Origin: Dirofilaria immitis
Taxonomy: Eukaryota; Nematoda; Chromadorea; Rhabditida; Onchocercidae
DNA length: 64,000 bases
Direction of reading: 5' to 3'
Assembly: GCA_024305405.1 (NCBI GenBank)
Contig: JAKNDB010000070.1
Span: 490,001 to 554,000, forward strand
Below are positions 11,929-23,213 of this stretch, piece after piece. Under the pieces are notes generated by a model. It was not told the DNA's origin, ran no database searches, and saw only the letters and a list, made by a program, of their open reading frames with translations. Every line of letters begins with the position of its first letter. Within the stretch, counting starts at the first letter, position 1. The translations under genes were made by a program, and so were the position numbers.

Positions 11929-14900
11929 ATGCTTGATTATAAAGTATTCTGCAAAAGAATGCCCAAATGTGTAAGTATTTTTCGGCTGCTCATTATAAAA
12001 AAATTTCAAGATTTTACGGCTTATCATCATAGCAAAGTTTTAGAATTTTACATCCAATATGAAAAAAAGATGGGAAATGTTAGTTGATAAAAAAATTAGT
12101 TCAAAGGTTAAAAAAGAAAAAGAAAAATTGATAAATAACTTTCTTGAATCTATTGAAGTTTGAATAAGTATCAAATTTTTGACGATGATAAATGAAAGAT
12201 ATAAATTTTTTTTCGCATATTATCATAACAAAATATTGATTGATATGATCTTAAAATGTTTTACATAAAAATTTCATCATTTATTCCTTATCATTTTATC
12301 ATCTTATTTCTTCTGATAAACAATCATTGTTATATTTTATTAAATAATATATACAGAAAAATAGAAATATTAGACCATAAATTAGCTATATATTCAAAAT
12401 TAATCAATTGCAGGAATTGAACGTACGTTGGGAATCTTGCATTAGAAAATCAATGTTTCGGATACTTGAAGAACATCGATTACTTACAGGTGAACCTGAT
12501 TTAACAGTTGAACAGCGAAAATTACTTTGGGCATATGGTGAGCCAAGAAATATGAAAGAGTAGGTGTTTATCTATTATTGAAATTCAAATAAATTCAGGT
12601 TTAAATATTTCTACCACATTATTTAACATAACATTCTTGTAAGAAGCTTGGCCAATAAGCAACGAAATCAGCCATAATATGAAAATATGGCTAATAATGA
12701 CAATCAATATTTGAAAGGAAAGAAATGGCCAGGATACGTAATTTAGAAAAGGCAGACTTGAAATGATTTTTATTCGAGATTGGGGGACAACATTCTTCAG
12801 CTTACTTTTCTTTTTTTTCAAGGATTCAAAAAATGAGCCTTAAGGCGCTTTTGCATTAATGCAGCATAAATCATCATTTCAAGCATTGTTTACTCTGTTA
12901 ATTATTTGTTTAGTTCTAATTAACAAATTATCATATCACTGATTGTAAATTTAATTTTTAATCAGGGCATTACGAACAATGTCGGTAGTACGTGACCTGG
13001 TTCGATTTCAGGAGGATGTATTTATGGTATACAACTTATTTTTATTCTCGTGATTTCCTCGCTTCATCACAAATTAATATCATTAATTAAAATAAAATTT
13101 GAAAGAAAGGAGAGAGAGGAGAGAGAGAGAGAGAGAAATCTAGTAAATTTTAATTAAATTAAGTAAGACTGACATCTTCAAAAAGACAAAAATATTTTAT
13201 TTTAAAATTTGTAAATTTTTAGATAACAAAAGATATCATTGATCGTTATCATGCTGATAATGTTGTCTATTTGGAATTACGTGTGAAGCCATGTGAAAGC
13301 AAAGAATTATCACCAGAAACATTTTTGAGAAAAGTTATCCAAGCGATTATATCATCAAAAGAATTATATCCAAATATGATTATTAAAGTATTAATAACTG
13401 TCGAATTGCAACAGGATATAGAAGAAGTTAGACGAGTATTTGATTTAGTTATGATACTTGGTAAGAAATTTATCAAATATCTTTTTTTTTTCCTTTTTGT
13501 TATCACTTTATTATCAACTAAATTAATAATTTTTTAAATTCTTTCATAATTTAATAAGATTTCTTACTTCTTTTTTTGCTTAATTTACATAATTTTAGTA
13601 TATTGAAAAATTTTTATCATTTAATCTTATCATTAAGAAAATATAAAAAAGATAAATTATTTTAAAAATTTGTTATCATATTTTTTTCCTAAAATAATTC
13701 ATTCAATATTATTTCATATCGAGATTATAATCATTACATTATATAGAAGTTTTAATTAAGCCAAGAAGACAATAAACTTTAAGGCTGGATGATCCAAAAA
13801 AACTTTTTAAATGATAATTGATAAGCTAAATGAAATATTTCTGATCTTTTAAAAAGCTTAAAATAGCTAGAATTTGATCCAATTAAGATAAAAAGCATTT
13901 TAATAAGTGATCGATCGATCGATCGATTATATCTAATGGCATTGTTATCATTACTCCGTTGATAAATATCGATCAATACCCAAGATATCGATCAATTAAA
14001 CTTTCCTTTTCTATTTCGATTATTTTTCAGTAATCTCTTCTAAATTGCATTACAGGAAAGACACGGAAATCTAAAAATTTACCTGATGGTGATATAATAG
14101 ATGGTATTGAAATAGTTGGTAATCTAAATGAAGTTAATGTTCCGCAATTACAAAAAATGATTGATGAAGTTCGAGAGGAATCTGAATTAAGAATAGTTTT
14201 TAATCTAGCTCAGGTTATTCATATCATATTATTTAAAATATTTTTTCATACATAATCAAAATTTAATATTAATAATTAATTACATTGATGATTTTATTAA
14301 ATATAAAAATTTCATAAACAATTTATCTTTCCTTCATTATTCAATGAAATGAAATGAAGAAGTGAATGGGAAATTAATTATCAATACGAATAATATTTTC
14401 AATTTAAATATTTGTATTTAAATTCCAATAAAATATATTAATGCTATCCTTTTCCGATATTATAACTTTTTTTTTGATTTTTAAATTGAATTTTCCAAAT
14501 AGAAAATTATAAAATTTTTAATTTCTAATTCTTAATGTTATAAGCATTACTGATTTTATGTAAATTTTTAAAAATATATTAAAGTATTTTAATACATCGA
14601 ATAATCGGATGATGATGATGATCATCATGATCATGTCTTTTTTTATATCGACGAATCGGATCAACATATCTTTCGATATATCGAAAAATCGGATGATCAT
14701 ATATTAAATCTTAATGATTAATTGATATTCTTATATCAATGATAAGGAAAAATTTGAATTTCTTTCTTCTACTCAAAAATCGCATCATATCTTTCGATAT
14801 ATCGAAAAATCGAATGATCATATATTTCATACCTCAATGATTAATTGATATTCTTATATCAGTGATAAGGAAAAATTTGAATTTTTTTCTTCTATTCAAT

Positions 14901-15839
14901 GATCTTATATAAATAATTGAAATTCTTTTAATCAAAATATATGAAAATATCATATCAAATAAATGAATTATTTTAGGTTAACGATGTTCATCAACTACAC
15001 GACATTTTACTATTTCATCCCGATCGATTAAGTAATGCAGAAATTTTGAGTAATTTGAATCAAGATCAAAATGAAATACATAAACATGTATTTACCGATC
15101 GTTTATTATCAACAAAATTACCCATTGGTATGTAATTCGAGAAAAATTATTCTCGAAAGATTTTTGATAATTAAAAATCCTCTACAATTAGCCTTTAAAA
15201 ATATTTAAAGGAAGAAATGATTAAACAAATGATTAGTATAAATTTTAAATGTATCAAATTTTTTTTTAAACGATTGATAATAAATTTATTTTTGTTATAG
15301 AATTTTGTTATACCGCTAATCGTTTGAATTGTCCTCGAGGTGTGAAACCAACTTGGTTAAATCATTTTTATCATTTCTTTTCAATGAAATATCCAATAAT
15401 TATTTCTGTAAGTTTTTTTTTAACTTTATTTACAACTTACAACTTTTTGTTTTTTCAATATTGATTATTGTTAAAATAAACTGATAAAGGGTCAAATTAT
15501 TTTATATTTTATTATCAAAATATGAGCTAAATTTAATGATTTAATAAATGAGATAGTTATCTGGTATTATAAAAGTTTTTGCAGACAGGATATGGTGAAT
15601 TATTGGGTTGTAGCTTATCAGATGAATATTATCATTTAGCACTTGGGATGAATTTAAATCCAAACGATGTCTTCAAATTATCATTAATTGCGTCATTTAT
15701 AACTGAAAAAACGCCACGTAATGATAGACGTCAATTTTTCCCATTTGCTCAACAATATAATGCATTTGCGAGTTGGTATAAATTAGAGAATTCAAATGAA
15801 TGGAAATTTCAAATTCTTCATAATTGTCAATATTTTTAA
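11929..15839 (+). CDS. ADAL: Adenosine deaminase-like protein (ADAL family), catalytic residues replaced
   Basis: Eight exons: 11929-11970, 12414-12559, 12966-13026, 13223-13460, 14056-14213, 14977-15127, 15301-15407, 15585-15839. All junctions are GT-AG and all phases agree, giving 385 residues, close to the usual ADAL length (about 355). Active ADAL removes the 6-substituent from N6-methyl-AMP and related nucleotides in a zinc TIM barrel. Family landmarks align end to end: KCELNVRWESCI (family KVELHAHLNGSI), ITKDIID then VYLELR, IEIVGN, HPDRLSNAEIL (family LPDRIGHGTFL), LPIEFCYTANR, and IISTGYGELLG then SLSDEY (family VICTDDKGVF then HLSQEY). The zinc and catalytic positions are all changed: HxH to N17/R19, H to N212, E to Q215, GHG His to N235, DD to G303/Y304. 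The frame is fully open, so this reads as a pseudoenzyme and not a decaying gene. Its retained role is unknown; nucleotide binding or scaffolding are guesses. Confidence 0.9.
14660..14905. repeat. Intronic two-copy duplication of about 120 bp
   Basis: Inside ADAL intron 5, CATATCTTTCGATATATCGA and its flank, through ATGATTAATTGATATTCTTA to AAGGAAAAATTTGAATTT, occur twice about 120 bp apart with a few differences. TCGATATATCGA is itself a palindrome. Confidence 0.75.
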
Positions 15840-15992
15840 GTCGACCTTTGATCCTCGTCGCAAACAACGTCGTCGTCGTATCATTGATCGTTTATATCAT
15901 TGAAATTATAATATATTAATTTTTTTAATTTTCAAAACTTTTTTCTTTTTGAATTTTCTTTATTTTTGTTTTGTAAACTTATTAAAAATATG

Positions 15993-16037
<45 letters not shown>

Positions 16038-18565
16038 CATCATAATTATTATTGAAAAGATTATTTAAAAACTTTTTTTATCAGAAGTACAGAGTTAGTG
16101 ATAGCAAAAATTCGTAAACAAATTATAATTTTCGGAAAATGAAACACTCTCCCTCTTTTAGATTGTTATACTATGCGATAAGCATTTAAGAGTTATATGC
16201 TCAACAATAAATGATATATTGATAAAACTAAATGTATCGATTGATAAGATATTTAAATTATCATACTATGCGATAAGCGTTTAGATATATTGATAAAATT
16301 ATATGTGTCGATTGATAAGAATTATATATGTATGTATGTACATTCATATTGAAATAAGCTTAAGTGGAAAAGAAGCTTCATTTTGATTATATTTGTATTT
16401 ATATTTTTCATTTCAATTTTTGTGTATTTATAATCATTCATATATTTGCTACATATACATAGTATTGTTTTATTTGTTACTTACAATATATCAGATATCG
16501 AGAAAAAATTTTTTTTCTCAGATATCGAGAATTTTTCTTTTTTTTTTTAACACTCTTATCATTTACTACAATGAGAATTAATAATTTTTATTTATTAAAT
16601 AAAAAAGTTTTAACATAATCTCGATGTATTTTAATCACTTATTTAAATTAATTACAAAGAAAACAAACAAAGTAAAACCGTTAAATATTAACATACAATA
16701 AATATCAGATCATATTATGTCCCTTATAAAAAAGGAATCTGTTCGAATTATTAACGTTAAAAATTATATTTACAAGAAATGAAAAAAATAAAAAAAAATG
16801 ATATGATAGGAAAAATATGATAAGGAATAACAATAAATATTTGTGGCATAATGAAAAAAATATTTTTCAAACTTTTACATTTCGAGATTTTGTAATTTGA
16901 CAAACTTTATGATATATTACTAAATTCAATAAATAGAATAATAAATATTTCAGTATCGTTAAGTTAAAAATATTTCAACCTGAAATTGATGAATATGATT
17001 TGTTGATTTGATATTGATTTTTGTTGTTCAAAAACTTTTGAAATATCATAAACATTAGTTGTATCTTTCAAATATATAAATTTGATCATTGTCAACTTAC
17101 TGAAAGAAGATATAAATAATCATTATATATTATATTCTTCGGCCGAACGTTAATGCTTACAATTCATTCAGATGTATCTCGCTGATATTGCGAATTGATT
17201 CTGCTATCACTTCAATGAACTAATCTGAATTTACATCAAAAAAAAAATCAAATCGATCGAATTAACTTCATATATTTCATCAATTTAATATAGCAATTAA
17301 TAAATCAATAATACCAAAAGATCCGATAAGAAAATCAGAATTAAATATTATACTAATCGATTAGAAGCCAAATTAATCAATATCTTCGTTTTCTCGAAGT
17401 TTAAGATGATCAATTAAAATTTCAGATATCATTTCCAATATAGATACTTACTTCAAATATAATAATGTATCTCTTTTAATTCTAAAATTATCGACGGTTT
17501 AAATAAACGAAAAAAGCATAGTTTTGTAATAATTTCTTATTAATATAAATTTATGATAATTTAAATTAACAAAATAATTTATTTTATGGAATATTTGCTA
17601 TAGCTAAAAAGTTTCGAATGTTAAAATCTTTCTTTCTAGCAATTGAATACAGATTCTGAAACAAAAATTTCACAATGAAACAGATTCTGAAAGAAAAATT
17701 AATTTATGATTCAGATCAATCCAAGTTTGAAATTTATCGAATTTCATCCTTAGATATTCTTTGTTGAAATAATTATCATGTACTTTTTATTCGATGATTA
17801 ATCATTCTTATCTGAACATAATTTCAGTATTATGTTAAATTATCATATCTACATTCGCTTATCATATATTCAGTTATCATAGTTCAATTAATAAGTTTTC
17901 AGAAAATAAATGATAGGATGTTAAATTATGGAGCCAGATATCATTAAAAAAATAGACTAGACTAATATCAGTAACAGAGATGTAATTTTATTTACGATCG
18001 AGTAGTCATATTTTGAATACGTCTGTGAAACTTGTATTATCATTTTGTTTTACGTAAGAGGAGGCTGACATGAATAATTAATAATATCCACGAATTACTG
18101 CCAAATGTCGGTCACCCCGTCATTTCTCGACCTATTTCAGTAAGCTGTGTCAAGAAACATCTATGACACAATAATCTCGTTGATATCCGTAAATCGCAAT
18201 ATGACATCGAACCGCTCCCGTTGCAATGATCGGGTGCACATCTTTACTTTTACTGGTCTACGTAAACTATTAAGGAAATTATTATGATAAGTAGAATTCT
18301 GGAAATGAGGCTAGAAATATTGCTGGTATTTCTTTCTCCTAATTTTACTTATCACTAATATTAATGAACGTGACGGTTAATGTTATCAACTTTATCGCCA
18401 TATCTAAGTTTTAATTTGTAAGTGTTGTTCCTTAGTTTAATTTTTCAGCTTTCAATTCTGTTGTTGATTTGTCACGATTTGTGCATATAGCTTTATGTTT
18501 TAACAAATCATACATTAGATTTTAGATTTTATTTTAATGGAATGGTTGATTGAGTGTTATTTTGA
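15840..18565. other. Intergenic region between the ADAL-like gene and ccz-1
   Basis: No gene recognised. It contains a (TTA)n tract at about 15992-16037 just after the ADAL stop. A duplicated phrase, ACTATGCGATAAGC plus flank, lies near 16171 and 16265. A stretch at about 18050-18270 has clearly more G+C than its surroundings and could be the ccz-1 promoter or a remnant of something older. Confidence 0.65.
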
Positions 18566-21500
18566 ATGAATCCATCAGCATTTTCCGGAAATTTTCTATT
18601 CAGTAGTCCGACAAGTACAAAAAACAAAAGCAGTACTTGTCATTTCATTGATATATTCGACTTTATCTTCGTTGCACATCCTGATTCTGGACGTATCGAA
18701 GGCAAAGAAAATGATCGAGTTTTTATTTCAACAGTCCTCAAAATGAATCAGTGGAAAAGCAGGTGCACAATTTATTATTGCTTGAAAATTTCTCAAGAAA
18801 TTTTTTTAAGTTTCTTTTTATTTGATTCTTATCAGTAGTACTGAGAAACTCCGTTCTTGAAATTAAATATGCGCATTTTCAAACTAATTCATACTAAGTG
18901 ATCAGAGATATAACGATAATTATGTACCGTGATTTTATAGACGCAGATAACAGGTTTTGCCGAAGCAGTTTTTAATTTCACTGAAAATTTCACAGATAAA
19001 AAGGATGAGTCAGAATTTCAATATCGTTATGTGAATACTTCCAAACAATTGCATGTTTATATTCAGATGGAACAAAGAAAATTTATTATGGGCACCGGTA
19101 TAAACATGTATGTATTAATTATTTTCTATTTTAATTTATCATTCCAATTATTTCGATGTTCAATTTTTATGCTTTATTAGAACTATCGTTTTTATTAAAT
19201 ATTGAAAGTTTTGAATTTTTGTTTCCATTATGTTTCTGATAGATGTTGGAATGTGGTTTTATTCAGTTTTTAATTATAAAAGTCATTACTTTCAAATCAA
19301 ATGTTTCTTTTCTCATATTATTTGTTCATTTTATGATATTGACTGAGTGACAGACAGTTTTGAATTTCTTTGAGCATATAGTCTTATTTAATATAATATT
19401 GACATTCAAACTTATTTCAAAAATAGTTTAATCATTTTCTTCTGCAAATATTTTTATTAAACTATTGAATTAGTATTAACTCGCTAAAGTAAACTTCTTT
19501 TTCAAATATCCTCAAATGGAAAAAATTTTATATGACTAAATCAGGAATTATTGTGGTTTTTGATGTGAACAATTTGGCTGAAATTATTAGTCATGTATTT
19601 TTTTGAAAACAAAACTTTTCAGAATCCGTTTAGTAAATTTTTATTTTCCCGTCAAAATACTTGTAGAATCTTTTTGTTCATTATCTATATTGAGAAGCGA
19701 AGGAACTTCAGGCTTTGCATTTCATAAAATTATTTAAACTGTTATATAATAGAAAAAAGCCAGTTTTAACAATGGCTTGTTAAAATTATCCCATGTTAAG
19801 TATATGAACATTTGACTGGCAATCATTTGCTGTTTTATTTTAAAGACAAGTTTTAGAGATCAAAACAAAAAATAATATATAAAAATCGATTAAAAATAGT
19901 CTATAAAAGTTAAAAAAGACTGTCAAAATTATATTCTTATTGTAAGTTAATGTTTCAGCTTTTAATTAAAGGAAAATTGAATTTGAATTGTTATTTTTGC
20001 AATTGTCTTTTTTAATGGAGTGGCGTTTTAGAGAGCTTTGCACCAATGAGGATTATATTCTACGAGGATCGGCCATCAAAGCAGTGTTAATAATGGCTTA
20101 CAAAATGTTTCGTCTATTTTTGGTCCTTTCTCTCGACTTGTGACCAATAATTCTGCACAATTGAAGGATCGTTTAGAGTACTTTTTTCACGCTACCTCCC
20201 ACAACTTCGTCTTCATCGCGTAAGTTAAATCCTGAAATATATTGCTGTTAGAATCAGTTAACCGATTGTAGATTAGTTGAACTATATTATATGGAAAGAT
20301 AAAAGGAAAGAATTAGTATTAAAAAGAAAATTTGATGATTTTTTTGTACTCTTTGAAGCATGATGTCATTTAATAATTTTGAATTCCACTTATATCTTTC
20401 AAAATATTATGTATCAGTTTGCAGATGCCTTTACTGGATGTATTTTGTGGTGTAGATTATCTGTCATTAGATAGTGTAAATTACTTGCGAATTGAGAATC
20501 TTTTGGATGATTTGGTGGAATCTTTTCCTCAAATTTCGAGAACTATATTCTTTTATCAGGAACACCTGATAACCTATAATGTTTCCAAAACCGATTTACC
20601 TGTGCTTTGTCGGTATCTCACTCAGCATCTTCTTAGCAGATCAATGAAAGAAGAACTGCAACCTGAGAAATATAGCAGGTTTGGTTTTACCTTTTATCAT
20701 TCGTCTTTCAGTTGAGGTATCAATTTTTTCTTATCTGATAGGAAGGGAAAATTATCTTCGAATATTGGATTTTTGTTAACCATCTTTCTTGCCAAGTCAC
20801 TGTCAAGGATAATTTTGAGTATGCTAATCATTTTTTAGATTTGAAAACTTTCCACACTTCAAGCTTAGAATTGGGTAGATTCATTGAATAGATTCGTTAT
20901 AACTATTTAATCAGTATCGCTATTATACAAACATTAAAGTCAGTCTTATTAAAATGATTTTCAGCTTAGTGTCTTATCTTACTGTTCGTATACATCTCGT
21001 ATTTCCAGAAAGGACACAGTACATCGGGGAAATTTTTGACGGGTTTAGCGATATCGGCTAAAAATTCTTCAATCAACGAAAAATATGATGTAAAGTTGCC
21101 AGTTGTTTATTTATGTGATGAAAATAGTGCAGAAAAGCTTGTACCTTATGAAATGGTAATTTTTATTATTGTAGAAGGGATGATAATTTGACTTTTCGCT
21201 GAGAATTTCGCTGACACTCTTTCTATCTTTTCTGTATTCTATCATTGTTGAACGACATGAAGCATCAAATTTTATGTTAACTTTTATTCAGCAAATTTCT
21301 TTTATCAATTATTTTGTCCAGCTTTATCTTTTATACTTCTTTATATTTGTCTGTACGCATCTACTATATTTTACTATTATATTTACATCATTAATTGAAC
21401 ATTATACTAAACAAAAGAGATCTTGTGCTTTCATTCACTTTTCCATGGCTATAGCTCAGTAACTTCAATTTTTTTTTTTTTAAATTCAGATCGTTTATCG

Positions 21501-22192
21501 TGCTTTGAACGCTACAGTTTGTATGTTCGTCCAGAAAAGTATTGATGCTCAGTTTTGCAACAATTAGATGAATATCTTGATCCAGAATTAACTGCGCTAG
21601 CGTCTCTGATTGCTGAATCATATGGTGTTTTGAACGATATACCGAGAAAGGAAAGCGAATTCCACTTTGTGTATTTCAATCCGGAAAGTATGAGTCTTAA
21701 GACGAGTCTGACCGAAAATATTGATTCTAGTCGCAACTCAAATCTTCCTTCTCTACCATCTTCAGTGTACAAGTAAGTTGAATATTTTTTGAAAAAATAG
21801 AGTAAAACTGGAAAGAAAAGAATACTACGACATTTTTATCATTGTTTCTTATTTCAAAAGACAAAACAAAGATTACTCCGTATCTTAAAGCTATTATTCT
21901 TTTCTTAGTGAGTTTTCAAGATTTTTAAATTTATAAAATTGTATTTACGGTTCCGATAACTGTTTTTATTTTCTAGATCAGCTTGTGACATATTTGATGA
22001 ATTCTTAGAAAACAATGATTTTTGCGAAACATCAATTAAGTTAGATACCGATTGGTGGCTTACCATAAAAAAGTAAACAAGCGATTTTTAATGCTCATAT
22101 TACGAAGTACTACACTTACTGCACCAGCTGAAGTGCACCAGTACACTAATGATATTATCAAAATCAACTTCGATAGTGTATTTCTATTTTAA
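18566..22192 (+). CDS. ccz-1: Vacuolar fusion protein CCZ1 homologue (frame interrupted at homopolymers)
   Basis: CCZ1 pairs with MON1 to form the guanine-nucleotide exchange factor that activates Rab7 on late endosomes and lysosomes. Exons: 18566-18762, 18941-19107, 20032-20219, 20418-20678, 21009-21155, 21490-21772, 21977-22192. Conserved stretches are recognisable throughout: ITGFAEAVFNFT, YKMFRLF then SRLVTNNSAQLKDRLEYFFH, LLDVFCGVDYLSLDSVNYL, KFLTG, YRALNATVCMFV, DPELTALAS, FHFVYFNPESMSL, and the C-terminal block reaching FDSVFLF. The frame needs one additional base at five places: T5 at 18720-18724, T5 at 20117-20121, the G4A3T5 run at 21026-21037, T4 at 21553-21556 and A6 at 22067-22072. 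Allowing these, the protein is about 487 residues, matching the family (human about 480). All lesions sit in homopolymers and splice sites are intact, so assembly error is likelier than a pseudogene. Confidence 0.88.
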
Positions 22193-23213
22193 TAATGACA
22201 AGTTCTGTTCTGCTTTATATTGCCCGTTCATGTGCCAATTTCTCACTTTTATATTGTTCTCATCTCATTTAAAAAAATGAAATCAAATTTTAAATTTCTA
22301 AATGTTGTTAGTTGCATGTCACTTTTTCGGCTTAGCCCTCTGCTCGTGAAGTGCACACCACTCCCGACAACTTTCTAGAAAATCAAATATTATGCATTAA
22401 ATAAGTTTGCCTTCCCAACTAATTGATTGTTCTTAAGAAATGTTCAGCAATATCGTTATCACCTTCAACCGTCTCCTTCCTATAAAGCGAAGCTGAAGTC
22501 AGCTAGGCAATTCGGTCGAGAATGTAACCCGGATTATAAGGCCATACACCGACAGTATTTCAAACGCAAAGGTATAAAGATATACAACCTACTTAAACCT
22601 AGTTTAAAAAGTACCGTGATTATAACAACCGCTGTTATTGATGGGTAAGTATAAAATAAAATCCATATGATTAGAAATATTAAGCAAACTCCAAATGCGA
22701 AGTTATAGGGGACTGAATTTTTCCTGTGATTGATGGTGATATTAAATACGAATCACTTTCAAAAAACGTATAATATGTGCCGTATGTGACATATTTTGCT
22801 GCGTCCAATGATTGCAATAATCATGGAATATTCATTCCATAAACATTGCGATTTGAAGAAATAAATTTTATCGAGGGTAATACCAATTATAAGATAGCAA
22901 AACAAAATGAAAGTCATTTATCATAGAAAAATAAACAAAAGAAAAAGAATGATGTCAGGAACATGAAGCGAAAAGAATGCGGAAGTATGCCGTTCAATTT
23001 GTATCAACTACGTCAACTAACACATAATCTGAATTTAATCTTTTCAGAAAACCATCGCATATTAATGCCTAGTAACTTTAGTTTAATATTAAATGTTTCG
23101 CTCAACATTTATGAAACACAAACCACAACAATTTTCTAGAGATCCAACGAAGATGGAAGAACCTCTCCAACTGGAGCAGATATTTACTGCGTAGAAACAA
23201 ATACAAATTAGTC
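22193..23213. other. Convergent intergenic region between ccz-1 and sti-1
   Basis: Holds the 3' UTRs of two convergent genes. It also contains one open, relatively GC-rich stretch (22427-22648), listed separately, whose nature is unclear. Confidence 0.6.
22427..22648 (+). CDS. Unidentified coding-like stretch, possible exon
   Basis: I do not recognise this. The stretch is open on the + strand and has balanced, non-repetitive composition: many Lys/Arg/Tyr, one Cys, and the segment ARQFGRECNPDYKAIHRQYF. A splice acceptor-like TTCTTAAG precedes it at about 22430-22437. Donor-like GTATAAAG and GTAAGTAT follow at about 22572 and 22646. It lies downstream of the ccz-1 stop and does not continue the CCZ1 alignment. 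It could be an exon of a small unrecognised gene, a fragment of a decayed gene, or chance. Confidence 0.3.
   Translation: MFLRNVQQYRYHLQPSPSYKAKLKSARQFGRECNPDYKAIHRQYFKRKGIKIYNLLKPSLKSTVIITTAVIDG

Noticed and set aside
13267..13506. Open frame on the - strand
   Set aside because: Antisense shadow of ADAL exon 4.
21391..21772. Two open frames on the - strand
   Set aside because: Antisense shadows of ccz-1 exon 6, which matches CCZ1 on the + strand.
18566..22192. Programmed frameshifting or U-insertion editing as the reason for broken frames
   Set aside because: The sites share no stimulatory structure or single slippery heptamer, occur in unrelated genes on both strands, and all fit simple under-counting of homopolymer bases.
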